Made by a program: the position numbers and the translations under genes. DNA of 7,674 bases from an uncultured Lacibacter sp. (GTDB lineage Bacteria; Bacteroidota; Bacteroidia; Chitinophagales; Chitinophagaceae): contig NZ_CAMLGT010000184.1 in the NCBI RefSeq assembly GCF_946479605.1, forward strand, positions 1-7,674, read 5' to 3'. Numbering within the stretch: position 1 is the stretch's first letter; each line of letters starts with the position of its first letter. The notes under the pieces were generated by a model, which did not search any database, was not told the DNA's origin, and saw nothing but the letters and a program-made list of their open reading frames with translations. Shown in pieces: positions 6,214-7,674 of this stretch.

Positions 6214-7674
6214 ATGAAAACGTTTCTATCGATTATGCTTGCCTGTTGTACGCTTCTTGTTTCGGCACAGGACATCAGTATTATTCCACAGCCTTTTGAA
6301 GTGAAACAGCCAGTAAAAGGTACTTACACGTTAAAACAAAAAATCACATGGAGCAGCAATTTCCCCGCTGGCGAAGAGGCTTCTTCTGTAACAAATTATC
6401 TTAACGAATACCTTAAAAAGTATTACAACATTGATCTTGTAAAATCAAACAGTAACAAAGCTGATATTGTTTTCTCTTCAACCCGTATGCCCACAAATGG
6501 TGCACTGGCTTATCGTTTAAACGTAAGCAAGAGCGGTGTTCGTATTGAAGCAAATTTCAATGAGTCGGCTTTCCATGCGGTACAATCATTTATTCAATTG
6601 CTGCCTGTTCAGCAAAACGGTGCAGTTGCAATTCCATTTGTGCAGGTATTTGATAAAGCCCGTTTCGACTACCGTGGCATGCATCTAGATGTTGGCCGCC
6701 ATTACGAACCCGTTTGGTTTATTAAAAAATATATTGATTACCTCGCATTACACAAGATCAATACATTTCACTGGCATTTAACAGAAGACCAGGGCTGGCG
6801 TATTGAGATCAAAAAATATCCTGAATTAACAAGCATTGGCAGCAAACGTAACGGAACAATTATTGGCCGTTATCCCGGCAAAGGCAACGATAACAAACCG
6901 CATGATGGCTACTATACACAGGAGGAAATTAAAGACGTAGTTGCTTATGCAAAAAGCCGTTTTGTTGAAGTGGTACCTGAAATCGAAATGCCAGGCCATG
7001 GCAGTGCTGCTATTGCCGCTTACCCATGGTTGAGTTGTTTTCCTAACAGAACAACCGCTATTCCATTAAACATGGTTTCGTTGAAAACTGTACAGGAAGC
7101 ACAAAAGGGCCGTGTGAAATTTGTACAGGAAACATGGGGTGTGTTTGATGATGTGTTTTGTGCAGGTAAAGAAGAAACATTCAAATTCCTTGAAAATGTA
7201 TTAGATGAAACGATTGCACTCTTCCCTTCGAAGTATGTGCATATTGGTGGCGATGAATGTCCGAAAACACATTGGAAGCAATGCCCCAATTGCCAGAAGC
7301 GCATGAAAGATCTGAAGCTGAAAGATGAACATGAACTGCAGAGCTATTTTATTCAACGTATAGAAAAGTACCTGAATGCAAAAGGTAAAACGATCATTGG
7401 CTGGGATGAGATTCTGGAAGGTGGTTTAGCACCCAATGCACAGGTAATGAGCTGGCGTGGTGAAGCAGGTGGTATTGCTGCAGCAAAAGAAAATCATTAT
7501 GTGATCATGACACCCGGCAGCCACATGTATTTCGATCATAAGCAAACAGCAAATGAAGATTCAGTAACCATCGGTGGTTTTACAACAGTGCAGAAAGTAT
7601 ATACCTATGAGCCTATTCCCAAAGAGTTACCGGAAAGCCAGTGGAAGTATGTGCGTGGTGCACAGGCCAACGTT
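6214..7674 (+). CDS. GH20 beta-N-acetylhexosaminidase, secreted, 3' end beyond window
   Basis: The frame runs 487 codons from ATG 6214 without a stop to the window end. Residues 1-18 form a Sec signal peptide (Lys2, hydrophobic core, likely cut at VSA|QD), so the enzyme acts in the periplasm or outside. An N-terminal GH20b-type alpha/beta domain covers roughly 22-145. The catalytic barrel follows with FDYRGMHLDVGRHY (151-164), FHWHLTEDQGWRIEIK (185-200), VPEIEMPGH (254-262), the catalytic pair D347-E348 in HIGGDECPK, IIGWDEIL (394-401), VMSWRG (411-416) and YFDH (439-442). Asp347 would position the substrate acetamido group and Glu348 act as acid/base. It would remove terminal GlcNAc or GalNAc from chitin fragments or glycoconjugates; which one cannot be told. 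Bacteroidota members usually run past 600 residues, so about two thirds is seen. C349, C357 and C360 cluster just after the active site. A 121-nt gap separates it from the 2H gene. Confidence 0.94.
   Translation, partial: MKTFLSIMLACCTLLVSAQDISIIPQPFEVKQPVKGTYTLKQKITWSSNFPAGEEASSVTNYLNEYLKKYYNIDLVKSNSNKADIVFSSTRMPTNGALAYRLNVSKSGVRIEANFNESAFHAVQSFIQLLPVQQNGAVAIPFVQVFDKARFDYRGMHLDVGRHYEPVWFIKKYIDYLALHKINTFHWHLTEDQGWRIEIKKYPELTSIGSKRNGTIIGRYPGKGNDNKPHDGYYTQEEIKDVVAYAKSRFVEVVPEIEMPGHGSAAIAAYPWLSCFPNRTTAIPLNMVSLKTVQEAQKGRVKFVQETWGVFDDVFCAGKEETFKFLENVLDETIALFPSKYVHIGGDECPKTHWKQCPNCQKRMKDLKLKDEHELQSYFIQRIEKYLNAKGKTIIGWDEILEGGLAPNAQVMSWRGEAGGIAAAKENHYVIMTPGSHMYFDHKQTANEDSVTIGGFTTVQKVYTYEPIPKELPESQWKYVRGAQANV

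Noticed and set aside
6214..6249. Lipoprotein signal (MLAC at residues 8-11) for the GH20 enzyme
   Set aside because: Leu at -2 and Met at -3 fit the lipobox poorly and the hydrophobic stretch before the Cys would be too short; the VSA|QD signal peptidase I site fits better.
7020..7304. Minus-strand frame of 94 codons opposite the GH20 gene
   Set aside because: It overlaps the GH20 catalytic core including the Asp-Glu pair, and no motif or start signal supports it.

Overview
The window looks like chromosomal DNA of a Bacteroidota bacterium, most likely family Chitinophagaceae. The grounds are moderate AT richness, mostly A-rich leaders without strong Shine-Dalgarno sequences, the style of the proteins (a secreted GH20 hexosaminidase carrying DECPK...CPNC after the catalytic pair), and a pfkA-pyk glycolytic pair. 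The family-level placement is inference. All recognisable genes are on the + strand. I see no mobile element, CRISPR array, tRNA or rRNA.

Layout: (1) 1-157, the last 51 codons of 6-phosphofructokinase, followed by a hairpin terminator or attenuator. (2) 296-1789, pyruvate kinase, which carries the residue set of K+-independent enzymes, followed by a very clear intrinsic terminator at 1812-1841. (3) 1866-5520, a compact four-gene cluster, pxpB-pxpC-pxpA plus a divergent NRAMP-fold membrane protein resembling Bacillus YcsG. (4) 5532-6092, a 2H phosphoesterase (2'-5' RNA ligase-like) only 11 nt downstream, probably on the same transcript. (5) 6214-7674, the signal-peptide-bearing N-terminal two thirds or so of a GH20 beta-N-acetylhexosaminidase, running off the window.

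How the genes work together: PfkA and Pyk are the two classical irreversible control steps of lower glycolysis. PxpB and PxpC activate 5-oxoproline (pyroglutamate) with ATP and PxpA completes its opening to glutamate. The NRAMP-like protein has lost the residues NRAMPs use to bind metal (DPGN reads GPGF in TM1, MPH reads GGY in TM6). The simplest reading is that it imports 5-oxoproline or a related compound rather than Mn2+ or Fe2+. This is the most interesting point in the window. The GH20 enzyme is a separate glycan-degradation gene that feeds amino sugars.

No wholly new system is evident. The best candidate for something under-described is the oxoprolinase-linked, metal-site-less NRAMP homologue. 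No intergenic gap exceeds 140 bases.
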